The position numbers and the translations under genes were made by a program. Under the pieces are notes generated by a model that was not told where the DNA came from, did no database searches, and was given only the letters and a program-made list of their open reading frames with translations. From positions 655,438 through 719,437 of the forward strand of contig NZ_CP128988.1 in NCBI RefSeq assembly GCF_030406045.1: a stretch of 64,000 bases of DNA, read 5' to 3'. Every line of letters starts with the position of its first letter. Position 1 is the first letter of the stretch. This document shows positions 9,019-17,204 of this stretch, one piece after another. The stretch comes from Thiohalobacter sp. IOR34. Lineage in GTDB: Bacteria > Pseudomonadota > Gammaproteobacteria > Thiohalobacterales > Thiohalobacteraceae.

Positions 9019-9765
9019 ATGAACAGCCTCTCCGCCACGCCCGGCTGCGGTCCCGACGCCAACGCCCCCTACCGCATCCATGCCCTCGAACTGGGACCGA
9101 TGGAGAACTTCGTCTATCTGATCGAGGACCGTGCCAGCGGCAGGGCGGCGGTGGTCGACCCCGCCTGGGAGGTGGAGGAGGTGCTGCGACTGGCCCGTGA
9201 ACGGGGGCTGCGTATCACCGACATCCTGCTCACCCACAGCCATCACGACCACATCAACGGTATCGAGACGGTGCTGGCGGCCCAGGATGCCCAGCTGCAT
9301 CTGCTGAAACCGGAGGCCCGTTTCTGGGGCCAGGCGCTGGATCTGCCGACCCTGCATCACGGCGGGGACCTGATCGAGCTCGGCGAGACGCCGATCGAGG
9401 TGCTGCACACCCCCGGTCACACGCCGGGCTCGGCCTGCTACCGGCTGGGCAACGATCTGATCACCGGGGATACGCTGTTCGTCTTCGGTTGTGGCCGCTG
9501 CGACCTGAAAGGCGGCGATCCGGAACAGATGTTCCACACCCTCAAGGACATGGCCGAGCGGCTGCCGCCCGAGACCTGCATCCACCCCGGCCACAACTAC
9601 TCGGTGGCCGAGACCTCGACCCTGGCCGAGCAGGTCGAGGGCAACCCCTTTCTGCATTTCGACGATCCGGCCCGCTTCGTCTACTACCGGATGCACTACC
9701 ACGACCGCCACCGCCACGACCCCTACGGCCCGGTGCCGAAGGGCGAGGAGATGCCGGAAGAGTAA
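9019..9765 (+). CDS. metallo-beta-lactamase-fold hydrolase (glyoxalase II-like)
   Basis: A 248-aa MBL-fold enzyme. The binuclear metal motif is THSHHDH (around residues 75-81), followed by the conserved HTPGHTPGSACY His (around 136) and GDTLFVFGCGRCDL with its Asp; the last His is in IHPGHNYS. Overall it fits the glyoxalase II / persulfide dioxygenase-like subgroup of thiolesterases; the exact substrate is undetermined. The downstream boundary is convergent with ispG, with two GTAG palindrome pairs in between. Confidence 0.85.
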   Translation: MNSLSATPGCGPDANAPYRIHALELGPMENFVYLIEDRASGRAAVVDPAWEVEEVLRLARERGLRITDILLTHSHHDHINGIETVLAAQDAQLHLLKPEARFWGQALDLPTLHHGGDLIELGETPIEVLHTPGHTPGSACYRLGNDLITGDTLFVFGCGRCDLKGGDPEQMFHTLKDMAERLPPETCIHPGHNYSVAETSTLAEQVEGNPFLHFDDPARFVYYRMHYHDRHRHDPYGPVPKGEEMPEE

Positions 9766-9847
9766 GGGCGGGCGCCGTCAGCCGTGGTGCCAGCTGCGGG
9801 GGGCGCGGCAGGGGCGCATCCTGCTGAATCCTCTCCGTGATGGGGCA

Positions 9848-9920
9848 ATCGCGGCCGGGAGGCCGCTCCTACCGGAGATGGCGGCACGATCTGGTGTAGG
9901 AGCGGCCTCCCGGCCGCGAT
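9848..9920. repeat. GTAG-type palindrome pair
   Basis: Reverse copy 9848-9872 and forward copy 9896-9920, separated by a 23-nt spacer with GATGGCGGCACGATCTGG. First of two pairs in the convergent gap between the metallo-hydrolase and ispG. The rest of that 331-bp gap holds no other recognisable feature. Confidence 0.85.
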
Positions 9921-10012
9921 CGAAAACGGATGTGATCCGCCACGCTGAGTCGCAAGGTGGGCAGGGCGCGCGCTATGCACGCTGCGGGCGAATCCTCTCG
10001 GCTGCGGGGGCA

Positions 10013-10088
10013 ATCGCGGCCTGGAGACCGCTCCTACGGGGCGTGGCGGCACGATCAGGTGTAGGAGCGGTCTCCCACCGGCCGTGAT
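10013..10088. repeat. GTAG-type palindrome pair, right copy extended
   Basis: Reverse copy 10013-10037 and forward copy 10061-10088 with the same 23-nt spacer type. The right palindrome carries a 3-nt insertion (GGTCTCCCACCGGCCGTGAT), so its stem is weakened. It ends 8 bp before the ispG stop codon. Confidence 0.8.
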
Positions 10089-10096
10089 CACACGGG

Positions 10097-11320
10097 CTAG
10101 CTGCCATAGCGGCGCGCCACATAGGCCTCGACGATGGCCTGGAATTCCTCGGCGATGTGTTCGCCCTTCAGGGTGACGTCCTTCTCACCGTCGATGTAGA
10201 CCGGCGCCACCGGCCGTTCGCCGGTGCCGGGCAGGCTGATGCCGATGTCGGCGTGGCGGCTCTCGCCAGGGCCGTTGACCACGCAGCCCATGACCGCCAC
10301 GCGCAGGTTCTCGACCCCCGGGTAGCGGCCACGCCAGTGCGGCATCTGCTCCTGCAGGTAGCCCTGGATGTCCTGGGCCAGGCGCTGGAAGTAGGTACTG
10401 GTGGTGCGGCCGCAGCCGGGGCAGGCGATCACCGCCGGGGTGAAGGCACGCAGCCCCATGCTCTGCAGCAGCTCCTGCGCGACCTGCACCTCCAGGGTGC
10501 GGCTGCCGCCCGGTTCGGGGGTGAGGGAGATGCGCAGGGTGTCGCCGATGCCCTCCTGGAGCAGCACCGCCAGCGCGGCGCTGGAGGCGACGATGCCCTT
10601 GCTGCCCATGCCGGCCTCGGTCAGGCCGAGGTGCAGGGGATAGTCGCAGCGGGCGGCCAGCTTGCGGTAGACGGCGATCAGGTCCTGCACGCCGCTCATC
10701 TTCACCGAGAGGATGATGCGATCATGGCCAAGGCCCAGGGCCTCGGCCTGGCGGGCACTGTCCAGCGCCGAGCTGATCAGCGCCTCGTGCATCAGCGCCG
10801 CCGGGTCGCGCGGGGTGGCGGCACGGGCGTTCTCGTCCATCATCCGCGCTACCAGGGCCGGATCCAGGCTGCCCCAGTTGACGCCGATGCGCACCGGCTT
10901 GTCGTGCCGGCAGGCCAGCTCGATGATGGTGGCGAACTGTTCGTCCTTCTTCCTGCCCCGTCCGACGTTGCCCGGGTTGATGCGGTACTTGGCGAGGGCC
11001 GCAGCGCAGTCCGGGTACTTGTCGAGCAGGCGGTGGCCGTTGAAATGGAAGTCGCCGATCAGCGGTACCGCCAGCCCCTCGGTCTCGAGGCGTTCGCGGA
11101 TCCGCGGCACGGCGCGCGCGGCGTCCTCGCTGTTGACCGTGATGCGCACCAGCTCGGAACCGGCGCGCGCCAGCGCGGCGACCTGCTGCGCGGTGGCCTC
11201 GGCATCGGCCGTGTCGGTGTTGGTCATCGATTGCACCACCACGGGGGCGTTGCCGCCGACCGTCACCGGACCGATGCGGACCGGCACGCTGCGACGTCTG
11301 TGGATCTCGGGCTGGTTCAT
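10097..11320 (-). CDS. ispG: 4-hydroxy-3-methylbut-2-enyl diphosphate synthase (flavodoxin)
   Basis: A 407-aa enzyme of the MEP isoprenoid pathway, reducing methylerythritol cyclodiphosphate to HMBPP with a 4Fe-4S cluster. Cluster cysteines C300, C303 (CPGCGRT) and C346 (GCVVNGPGE) are all present. The N-terminus [24 protein letters not shown] is diagnostic. The length is slightly above the E. coli enzyme (372). It is a single gene here, separated by 75 bp from the sulfurtransferase gene upstream on the same strand. Confidence 0.97.
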   Translation of the reverse strand: MNQPEIHRRRSVPVRIGPVTVGGNAPVVVQSMTNTDTADAEATAQQVAALARAGSELVRITVNSEDAARAVPRIRERLETEGLAVPLIGDFHFNGHRLLDKYPDCAAALAKYRINPGNVGRGRKKDEQFATIIELACRHDKPVRIGVNWGSLDPALVARMMDENARAATPRDPAALMHEALISSALDSARQAEALGLGHDRIILSVKMSGVQDLIAVYRKLAARCDYPLHLGLTEAGMGSKGIVASSAALAVLLQEGIGDTLRISLTPEPGGSRTLEVQVAQELLQSMGLRAFTPAVIACPGCGRTTSTYFQRLAQDIQGYLQEQMPHWRGRYPGVENLRVAVMGCVVNGPGESRHADIGISLPGTGERPVAPVYIDGEKDVTLKGEHIAEEFQAIVEAYVARRYGS

Positions 11321-11395
11321 GGGGCGGGTTTCGCGGGGCTCGTCGGGGCCGGAATTATCGCAGGAACCAGGGCGGCTGGAAACGTCCGCCGATGC

Positions 11396-12286
11396 TCAGT
11401 CGCCGGCGCCGATGGCCACCGGCCGGCCGGGGTCGCGGATCCACTCGCTCCAGGAGCCGGCATAGAGGCGGGCGCCGGGCAGGCCGGCCAGCTCCATCGC
11501 CAGCAGGCTGTGGCAGGCCGAGACGCCGGAGCCGCACATCAGCACGGCGTCGGCGGGGGCGCGACCGTCGAGCAGCCGCAGGTACATCTTGCGCAGCGCC
11601 TCGGCCGGCAGGAAGCAGCCGCTGGCGTCCAGGTTCTTGCCGAAGGGCAGGTTGACGGCGCCCGGAATGTGGCCGGCCACCGGGTCGAGGGGCTCGCGTT
11701 CGCCGGCGAAGCGGTCCGTCTCGCGCACGTCGATCAGGCACAGGGCATCGCTGTCCAGCACGGCGCCCAGGCCTCCGCTGTCGATGGTCATTCCCGGCCG
11801 CGGGGCGGCGGGCAGGGCGGGGCCCGGGGTCGAGGTCGCTGATTCGTCCCCCTGCCGGTGGAGGGGACGCTGTTCCGCCGTCCACTTCGCCAGGCCGCCG
11901 TCCAGTACCGCGACCCGTTCGTGACCCAGCCAGCGCAGCAACCACCACAGACGGCTGGCGAACACCCCGTCCCGGGCGTCGTAGCAGACCACCTCGGTAT
12001 CCGGTCCGATCCGCCAGTCGGCGAGCCGTTGCGCCAGCCGGCCCGGGTCTGGCAGCGGGTGACGGCCGGAGACCGGCGTCACCGGCCCGGCGAGGTCTTC
12101 GTCGAGGTGGGCGTAGACCGCGCCCGGCAGGTGCCCCTGCCGATAGGCCGTGCGTCCGGCCTCGGTGTGCAGCAGGTCGAAGCGGCAGTCGACGAGACGC
12201 GGCCCGGGCTCCTCCTGGTCGAGGCGGGCGGCGAGCGTCTCGGTGGAGATCAGACAGGGTCTGGCTGCGGGGGCGGACGAACTCAC
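11396..12286 (-). CDS. sseA: sulfurtransferase, 3-mercaptopyruvate type
   Basis: A 296-aa protein of two rhodanese domains. The C-terminal domain carries the active-site loop CGSGVSA with C251. CGSGV(T/S)A is the mercaptopyruvate sulfurtransferase form, whereas thiosulfate sulfurtransferases usually have CRKGVTA. It moves sulfur from mercaptopyruvate to thiol or cyanide acceptors. I propose the GTG at 12286; the ribosome site is poor, and TTG starts further upstream would overlap the divergent mak promoter, so the exact N-terminus is uncertain. It is divergent from mak. Confidence 0.87.
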   Translation of the reverse strand: MSSSAPAARPCLISTETLAARLDQEEPGPRLVDCRFDLLHTEAGRTAYRQGHLPGAVYAHLDEDLAGPVTPVSGRHPLPDPGRLAQRLADWRIGPDTEVVCYDARDGVFASRLWWLLRWLGHERVAVLDGGLAKWTAEQRPLHRQGDESATSTPGPALPAAPRPGMTIDSGGLGAVLDSDALCLIDVRETDRFAGEREPLDPVAGHIPGAVNLPFGKNLDASGCFLPAEALRKMYLRLLDGRAPADAVLMCGSGVSACHSLLAMELAGLPGARLYAGSWSEWIRDPGRPVAIGAGD

Positions 12287-12355
12287 GGTGATATGATGGC
12301 GGTGGACCCGTTGGCGGGTCTCCCTGCGGACAATGAAAGGATAAAGATAGACCAA

Positions 12356-13297
12356 ATGCGCTTCGGCATCGACCTCGGCGGCACCAAGATCGAACTCCTC
12401 GCCCTGGACGACGACGGCCGGGAACGGCTGCGTCGGCGGGTGGCCACGCCCCAGGGTGACTACCGGGCCACCCTGGCCGCCATCGCCGGGCTGGTGGAGG
12501 AGGCCGAGCGCGAGCTGGGCGTGCGCGGCCGTGTCGGTGTCGGTACGCCGGGGGCGCTGTCGCGGGTCACCGGCCGGCTGAAGAACGCCAATTCACAGTG
12601 CCTGAACGGCCAGCCGCTGCGGGAGGATCTGGCGGCGCTGCTCGGGCGGCCGGTGCGCATCGCCAACGATGCCGACTGTTTCGCCCTGTCCGAGGCCAGC
12701 GACGGCGCGGCGGCGGGGGCGCGGGTGGTGTTCGGTGTCATCCTCGGCACCGGGACCGGCGCCGGCATCGTGGTCGACGGCCGGCTGCTGAACGGACCCA
12801 ACGCCATCGCCGGGGAATGGGGTCACAACCCCTTGCCCTGGCCGGCAGACGAGGAACGACCGGGACCCGCCTGCTACTGCGGCCGCCGGGGCTGCATCGA
12901 GACCTGGCTCTCCGGCCCCGGGCTGGCCGCCGATCACCGGCGCCGTCATGCCGAGGCACTGGATGCGGCACGGATCGCGGCCCGGGCCGCCGCCGGTGAT
13001 GCCGCCTGCCAGGCCAGTCTGGCGCGGTATGTGGATCGCCTGGCCCGGGCCCTGGCCCATGTCATCAATCTGCTCGATCCGGATGTCATCGTGCTCGGCG
13101 GCGGCCTGGGGCGCATCGAGGCACTGTACCGGGAGGTACCGGCTTGCTGGGGGCGCTACGTCTTCTCGGACCGGGTCGACACCCGGCTGCTGGCGCCGCG
13201 CTTCGGCGATGCAAGCGGGGTGCGTGGCGCGGCCTGGCTGTGGCCGGTGGATGGAGCGGACGGTCGGGAGGGGCTGCCAGGGCTGCGTCCCGCCTAG
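12356..13297 (+). CDS. mak: fructokinase, ROK family
   Basis: A 313-aa ROK kinase that closely follows the E. coli Mak pattern. Seen here are N-terminal ATP-binding MRFGIDLGGTKIELLALDD, KNANSQCLNGQPL, ANDADCFALSEA with the catalytic Asp, and VILGTGTGAGIVV. The GEWGHNPLPW motif and a zinc-binding CYCGRRGCIETWLSG follow. It phosphorylates fructose or another hexose in the cytoplasm. The ATG at 12356 follows GAAAGGA. It is divergent from the sulfurtransferase, with a 69-bp shared promoter region. Confidence 0.9.
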   Translation: MRFGIDLGGTKIELLALDDDGRERLRRRVATPQGDYRATLAAIAGLVEEAERELGVRGRVGVGTPGALSRVTGRLKNANSQCLNGQPLREDLAALLGRPVRIANDADCFALSEASDGAAAGARVVFGVILGTGTGAGIVVDGRLLNGPNAIAGEWGHNPLPWPADEERPGPACYCGRRGCIETWLSGPGLAADHRRRHAEALDAARIAARAAAGDAACQASLARYVDRLARALAHVINLLDPDVIVLGGGLGRIEALYREVPACWGRYVFSDRVDTRLLAPRFGDASGVRGAAWLWPVDGADGREGLPGLRPA

Positions 13298-13388
13298 AAT
13301 GTCGCCGGCCGGATGGTATAGTAAGCCACAGCGGCCGGGGCGGCTCGGCTGGATAACAACTTGATACCTAATAAGGAAGGAGGATGCC

Positions 13389-14342
13389 GTGAGTCTCAAG
13401 CGATATGGAATACAGACGGTTGCTGGTGCGGTGGCGTTGACGTTGGCTGGCTGTGTGAATACCCAGACCAAGCTCGGCGGGGGAGGGTCGGAGGTCACGG
13501 GTTCCGGCGGCAACGCCGGCGCCCAGGGGCAGTCCACCCAACTGGTGCACTGTGCCCGGCCGATCGGCACCGCCGCCCTGCTGGAGCCGGAGGACAGGGG
13601 CTATGCCCAGTACGGTTTGAGCAGCCCGGTGCCGCTGATCCGCCTGATGATGGCGCAGAGCAACTGTTTCCGCGTGGTGGACCGCGGTGCCGCGTCCAGC
13701 GCCCTGCAGCGCGAGCGCGCCCTGGCCGCCGGTGGTGAGCTGCAGAAGGGCAGCTCGATGGGCGGTGGTCAGATGGTGGCTGCCGACTACATCATCACGC
13801 CCAGTATCATCTTCCAGGATGCCAATGCCGGCGGTGGCTTCGGAGGCCTGGGTGCCCTGCTGCCGGGCGTGGCCGGTGCCGTAGCGGGGGGGATCAGGAC
13901 CCAGAATCTGGAATCCCAGGTCACCCTGTTCGTGACCAATGTCCGCACCGGTGTGCAGGAAGCGGTCGCCGAGGGTAGCGCCAAGAAGTCCGACATCAGC
14001 TTCGGCGGATTTGGCTGGATGGGCGGCGTGGCCGGTGGCGGCGGTGCCTACCAGAGCACCGATATCGGCAAGATCACGGCTGCGGCCTTCATGGATGCCC
14101 ACAACAAGCTGGTCGCCCAGCTCCAGGCCACCCAGCCGGCGGCCATGGCTCCGGATGCGGCTGGCTACATGACCAGCACCGGGGTCAACTTCCGCTCGGG
14201 ACCCACCACCTCGGCACCGATCCTGGCCAAGCTGCCCAAGGGGACGCCGGTCCGTCCGACCGGCACCAAGCGGGGTGACTGGTGGGAGGTCGAGGCCAGG
14301 GGGCTGACCGGCTGGCTGCACTCCAACTTCATCACCCGCTGA
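13389..14342 (+). CDS. lipoprotein with CsgG-like domain and C-terminal SH3 domain
   Basis: A 317-aa predicted outer-membrane or periplasmic lipoprotein. The lipobox LTLAGC ends at Cys22. Residues about 50-240 resemble the CsgG/curli-assembly-like fold (CFRVVDRG, ADYIITPSIIFQ, LFVTNVRTGVQEAVAEGSA), with several Gly-rich loops. Residues about 255-317 are a bacterial SH3 domain (GVNFRSGPTTSAPILAKLPKGTPV...GWLHSNFI). The GTG at 13389 is preceded by an excellent AAGGAAGGAGG. It might bind peptidoglycan through SH3 and be secretion- or envelope-linked; no curli genes are nearby. Confidence 0.8.
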   Translation: MSLKRYGIQTVAGAVALTLAGCVNTQTKLGGGGSEVTGSGGNAGAQGQSTQLVHCARPIGTAALLEPEDRGYAQYGLSSPVPLIRLMMAQSNCFRVVDRGAASSALQRERALAAGGELQKGSSMGGGQMVAADYIITPSIIFQDANAGGGFGGLGALLPGVAGAVAGGIRTQNLESQVTLFVTNVRTGVQEAVAEGSAKKSDISFGGFGWMGGVAGGGGAYQSTDIGKITAAAFMDAHNKLVAQLQATQPAAMAPDAAGYMTSTGVNFRSGPTTSAPILAKLPKGTPVRPTGTKRGDWWEVEARGLTGWLHSNFITR

Positions 14343-14365
14343 TCACCATCCGGCGTCAACCCATG

Positions 14366-14387
14366 ACGGCGGCCTGCGGGCCGCCGT
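14366..14387. terminator. perfect GC hairpin after the CsgG/SH3 lipoprotein gene
   Basis: ACGGCGGCC and GGCCGCCGT form a 9-bp perfect stem with a 4-nt loop, 23 bp past the stop codon. Only a weak TTGCC follows, but its position between two genes supports a termination role. Confidence 0.5.
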
Positions 14388-14414
14388 TGCCTATGGTCGT
14401 CCGAGTGCAGCGAT

Positions 14415-14981
14415 ATGCCCCAAGGGACAGGTGATACGGAAACCCTGCCGGACCTGTTGGCCGACGGCCTGGACATCGTCTCCGTCGGTCTCAATCCGTC
14501 TCCGCCCTCGGTGCGTGCCGGGACCTACTTCGCCAATCCGCGCAACCGCTTCTGGCCGGCCCTGAATGGCAGCGGTCTGATCGACGAAGCGTTGCAGCCG
14601 GGGCCCGAGGCCATGCGGCGTCTGCTCGAACGTCACCGCATCGGTTTTACCGATCTGGTGAAGCGGCCGACGCCCGGCGCCGCCGGCCTGCGCGCGGCGG
14701 ACTACCGGACGGGGGCGCCCCTGCTGCAGACCAAGCTGTTGAGCCACCGGCCGCGCCTGATCTGGTTCCACGGCAAGGTCGCCTGGGCCAACTTCCTGAA
14801 GTACGGACCCGGCGGCGTGGCGCGCATCGACTGGGGCTTGCAGCCGATGGCGATCGGTGCCAGCCCGGTGTTCGTCACCCCCAATCCCAGCCCGGCCAAT
14901 GCGGCCTTCTCCCTGGAGCTGTTGATCGAGCACTATCGGGCGCTGAAGCGCCTGCGCGATGCCCTGTTGACGGCAGATTGA
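14415..14981 (+). CDS. mug: mismatch-specific uracil/thymine-DNA glycosylase
   Basis: A 188-aa G:U/G:T mismatch DNA glycosylase. The active-site block is IVSVGLNPSPPSVRAGTYFA, followed by NPRNRFWPALNGSGL and GFTDLVKRPTPGA; the C-terminal FVTPNPSPANAAFS resembles the family NPS loop. It removes uracil and ethenocytosine opposite guanine in base-excision repair. The length is slightly greater than E. coli Mug (168). It is probably transcribed separately from the lipoprotein gene because of the hairpin between them. Confidence 0.92.
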   Translation: MPQGTGDTETLPDLLADGLDIVSVGLNPSPPSVRAGTYFANPRNRFWPALNGSGLIDEALQPGPEAMRRLLERHRIGFTDLVKRPTPGAAGLRAADYRTGAPLLQTKLLSHRPRLIWFHGKVAWANFLKYGPGGVARIDWGLQPMAIGASPVFVTPNPSPANAAFSLELLIEHYRALKRLRDALLTAD

Positions 14982-15012
14982 CCCGTCAGGGGGTGCTGGG
15001 TGGGGCCGCCGT

Positions 15013-15411
15013 TCAGCGGCCGCGACAGATGGGGCCATCGTCCGGGTTTTCCACGGCGCGGACCACGGCCTGCAGCAGTTCCTGGAATTCCTCCAGACTG
15101 AGACATTCCAGGGCCCTGGACAGCAGATCGGGCCGGAAGCGGACGGTGCAGGGACGGCCGTCGCCCAGCTGGATGCGGATGCCGGCCACACTTTTCTCCA
15201 GTTCATCCTCGAACAGCCCGGCCTGTTCGCCGAGCAGCCGGTCATAGCAGCCGTCGATCTCGTCGGCGTGGGTTTCATCGATGTCGTCCGCAATGCGGAC
15301 CAGAAGCACCTCCCTGCCGTCATCCGCCAGTTGACAGTCGATGCCGCGTCCACGCACGAAGCGGACGAACCGTTCGCGTAGTCCGGTATCGAAGAATGCG
15401 TATTCGAGCAC
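15013..15411 (-). CDS. conserved hypothetical protein, 132 aa
   Basis: An acidic, soluble 132-residue protein beginning at a GTG (LEYAFFDTGLRERFVRFVRG). The central part DDIDETHADEIDGCYDRLLGEQAGLFEDELE is strongly acidic; the end (LLSRALECLSLEEFQELLQAVVRAVENPDDGPICRGR) contains two Cys. No known domain is recognised. It is convergent with mug (31 bp between stops). The 166 bp between its start and the PEBP gene show no recognisable feature. Confidence 0.6.
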   Translation of the reverse strand: MLEYAFFDTGLRERFVRFVRGRGIDCQLADDGREVLLVRIADDIDETHADEIDGCYDRLLGEQAGLFEDELEKSVAGIRIQLGDGRPCTVRFRPDLLSRALECLSLEEFQELLQAVVRAVENPDDGPICRGR

Positions 15412-15577
15412 GGCCTTCCCTCGTTCCCGTCATGGCCCGATAGATGATAACGGCCGGTGAGAGTCGCCGAAACTGACTGTTGCTGCCAGCCGGCGCCCCC
15501 ACCGGACCGCGTGGCACTTCTGCAGCCCGCTCATCATTGCTCGGCCAGGGAGTAGATTTCGGTGCGGACGGGAGGGT

Positions 15578-16156
15578 TCAGCGCCGGTAGGTGCCAACCA
15601 GCTCGGCGGCCTCCAGCACGTGGCCGCGCATGGCCTGTTCCACCTCGGTCTTGGTTGGCCGGCCGAGATCCGGCAGCCGGGTATCCAGGGCGTAGAGCTT
15701 GAAGAAGTAGCGGTGCCGGCCGATCGGCGGGCAGGGGCCGCCATAGCCGGTTCGCTTCCAGTCGTTGAGGCCCTCACCGCTGCCGGCTGGCAGCTTGTCG
15801 ACCGCCTCGGGCAGCCCGCTCAGCTCCGCCGGCAGGTTGTACAGGACCCAGTGCACCCAGGTCATCTTCGGGGCCGCCGGGTCCGGGGCGTCCGGGTCGT
15901 CGACGATCAGCACCAGGCTGCGGGCCTCGCCGGGCACACCGGACCAGGACAGGGGCGGCGAGACGTCCTCGCCGTCGCAGGTGTAGCGGCGGGGAATCTC
16001 GCCACCGGGTTCGAAGACGCTGGAAGAGAGGGTCAGGCTCATGCTCGTGGTACTCCCGGGATGTGTGTCCTCGGCGACCCCGCCGGAGGCTGCGAGGAGC
16101 AGCCCCGCGGCCAGCAGCCAGCCGAGGCGGCGGGGGGCTTGTCGCGCTTGGTGCAT
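15578..16156 (-). CDS. exported YbhB/YbcL family (PEBP-like) protein
   Basis: A 192-aa protein. The N-terminal signal peptide (residues 1-28, LGWLLAAGLLLAASGGVAE) directs it to the periplasm. The PEBP fold is recognised from CDGEDVSPPLSWSGVPGEARSLVLIVDDPDAPDP, WVHWVLYNLPAELSGLPEAV, DWKRTGYGGPCPPIGRHRYFFKLYALD. These contain the DPDAP and GPCPP...H anion-pocket motifs. Most bacterial members lack a known function. It is divergent from the oxidoreductase gene with 42 bp between starts. Confidence 0.9.
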   Translation of the reverse strand: MHQARQAPRRLGWLLAAGLLLAASGGVAEDTHPGSTTSMSLTLSSSVFEPGGEIPRRYTCDGEDVSPPLSWSGVPGEARSLVLIVDDPDAPDPAAPKMTWVHWVLYNLPAELSGLPEAVDKLPAGSGEGLNDWKRTGYGGPCPPIGRHRYFFKLYALDTRLPDLGRPTKTEVEQAMRGHVLEAAELVGTYRR

Positions 16157-16198
16157 GCGCTAAGCTTAGCGCATCGTCAGCGGTGTGCGGGAGGCGGC

Positions 16199-17191
16199 AT
16201 GAAGGCCTATGTAATCAATCGTTTCGGTGGACCCGAGGTGTTCGAGGCGGCCGAGCTGCCGCGCCCCGAGCCGGGGCCGGGCGAGGTGCTGATCCGGGTC
16301 GTGGCGAGCAGCGTCAACCCGATCGACTGCAAGATCCGCCGTGGCGAGGTGCCGGTGGGCCCGGATTTTCCGGCCGTGCTGCATGCCGACGTGGCCGGGG
16401 TGATCGAGGCCCTGGGCGAGGGAGTGGATGCTTTCCGGGTCGGGGACGAGGTCTACGGCTGTGCCGGTGGCATGAAGGGGCTGCCGGGTGCGTTGGCGGA
16501 GTACATGCGGGCCGATGCCCGGCTGATCGCGCCGGCACCCCGCCGCCTGCCACTGGAGGAGGCCGCGGTGCTGCCGCTGGTCGCCATCACCGCCTGGGAG
16601 GCGGTGATCGACAAGCTCGATCTGCAGGCCGGTCGGCGGCTGCTGGTCTATGGCGGCAGCGGGGGCGTGGGGCACATCGGTGTGCAGCTCGGCCGCTGGC
16701 GCGGTGCGATCGTGCACGCCACCGGCAGCCGCGAGGACAAGCGCCGGGCAGCGCGTGAGCTGGGGGCGGTGGAGACCATCGACTACCGGCAGGAGGCGGT
16801 GGAGGACTTCGTTGCGCGGCTCACGGGGGGCGAGGGTTACGACGCCGTGTTCGACACCGTCGGGCAGCCGGTGCTGGCCGATGCCATCAGCGCCGCGGCC
16901 TTCTGGGGGCAGGTGGTCACGGTCAGCGGGCGCGCCACCCTGGATCTCAAGCCGGCCTTCCAGAAGAGTCTCTCCCTGCACACGGTGTTCATGCTGATCC
17001 CCATGCTGCACAACCGCCGCCGCGAGGCGCACGGTGCCATCCTGCGCCAGGTGGCGGCGCTGGTCGATGCCGGTGAGCTGCGGCCGTTGATCCATGAACG
17101 GCGCTTCGGTTTCTCCGAGGTGGGCGCGGCCCATGCCCTGCTGGAGTCGGGCCAGGCGCTGGGCAAGATCGCGCTGCGGGCCGACTGGTGA
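16199..17191 (+). CDS. zinc-type alcohol dehydrogenase / quinone oxidoreductase family protein
   Basis: A 330-aa medium-chain dehydrogenase/reductase. The GroES-like N-terminus has EVLIRVVASSVNPIDCKIRRGE and LHADVAGVIEALGEGV. The Rossmann domain has YGGSGGVGHIGVQLGRWRGA for NAD(P)H, and GYDAVFDTVGQP. The zinc ligands of true alcohol dehydrogenases are absent, so a zeta-crystallin-like NADPH:quinone/enone reductase is more likely. Substrate unknown. It is convergent with the PilZ gene. Confidence 0.85.
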   Translation: MKAYVINRFGGPEVFEAAELPRPEPGPGEVLIRVVASSVNPIDCKIRRGEVPVGPDFPAVLHADVAGVIEALGEGVDAFRVGDEVYGCAGGMKGLPGALAEYMRADARLIAPAPRRLPLEEAAVLPLVAITAWEAVIDKLDLQAGRRLLVYGGSGGVGHIGVQLGRWRGAIVHATGSREDKRRAARELGAVETIDYRQEAVEDFVARLTGGEGYDAVFDTVGQPVLADAISAAAFWGQVVTVSGRATLDLKPAFQKSLSLHTVFMLIPMLHNRRREAHGAILRQVAALVDAGELRPLIHERRFGFSEVGAAHALLESGQALGKIALRADW

Positions 17192-17204
17192 GCCGCCCGC
17201 GGGC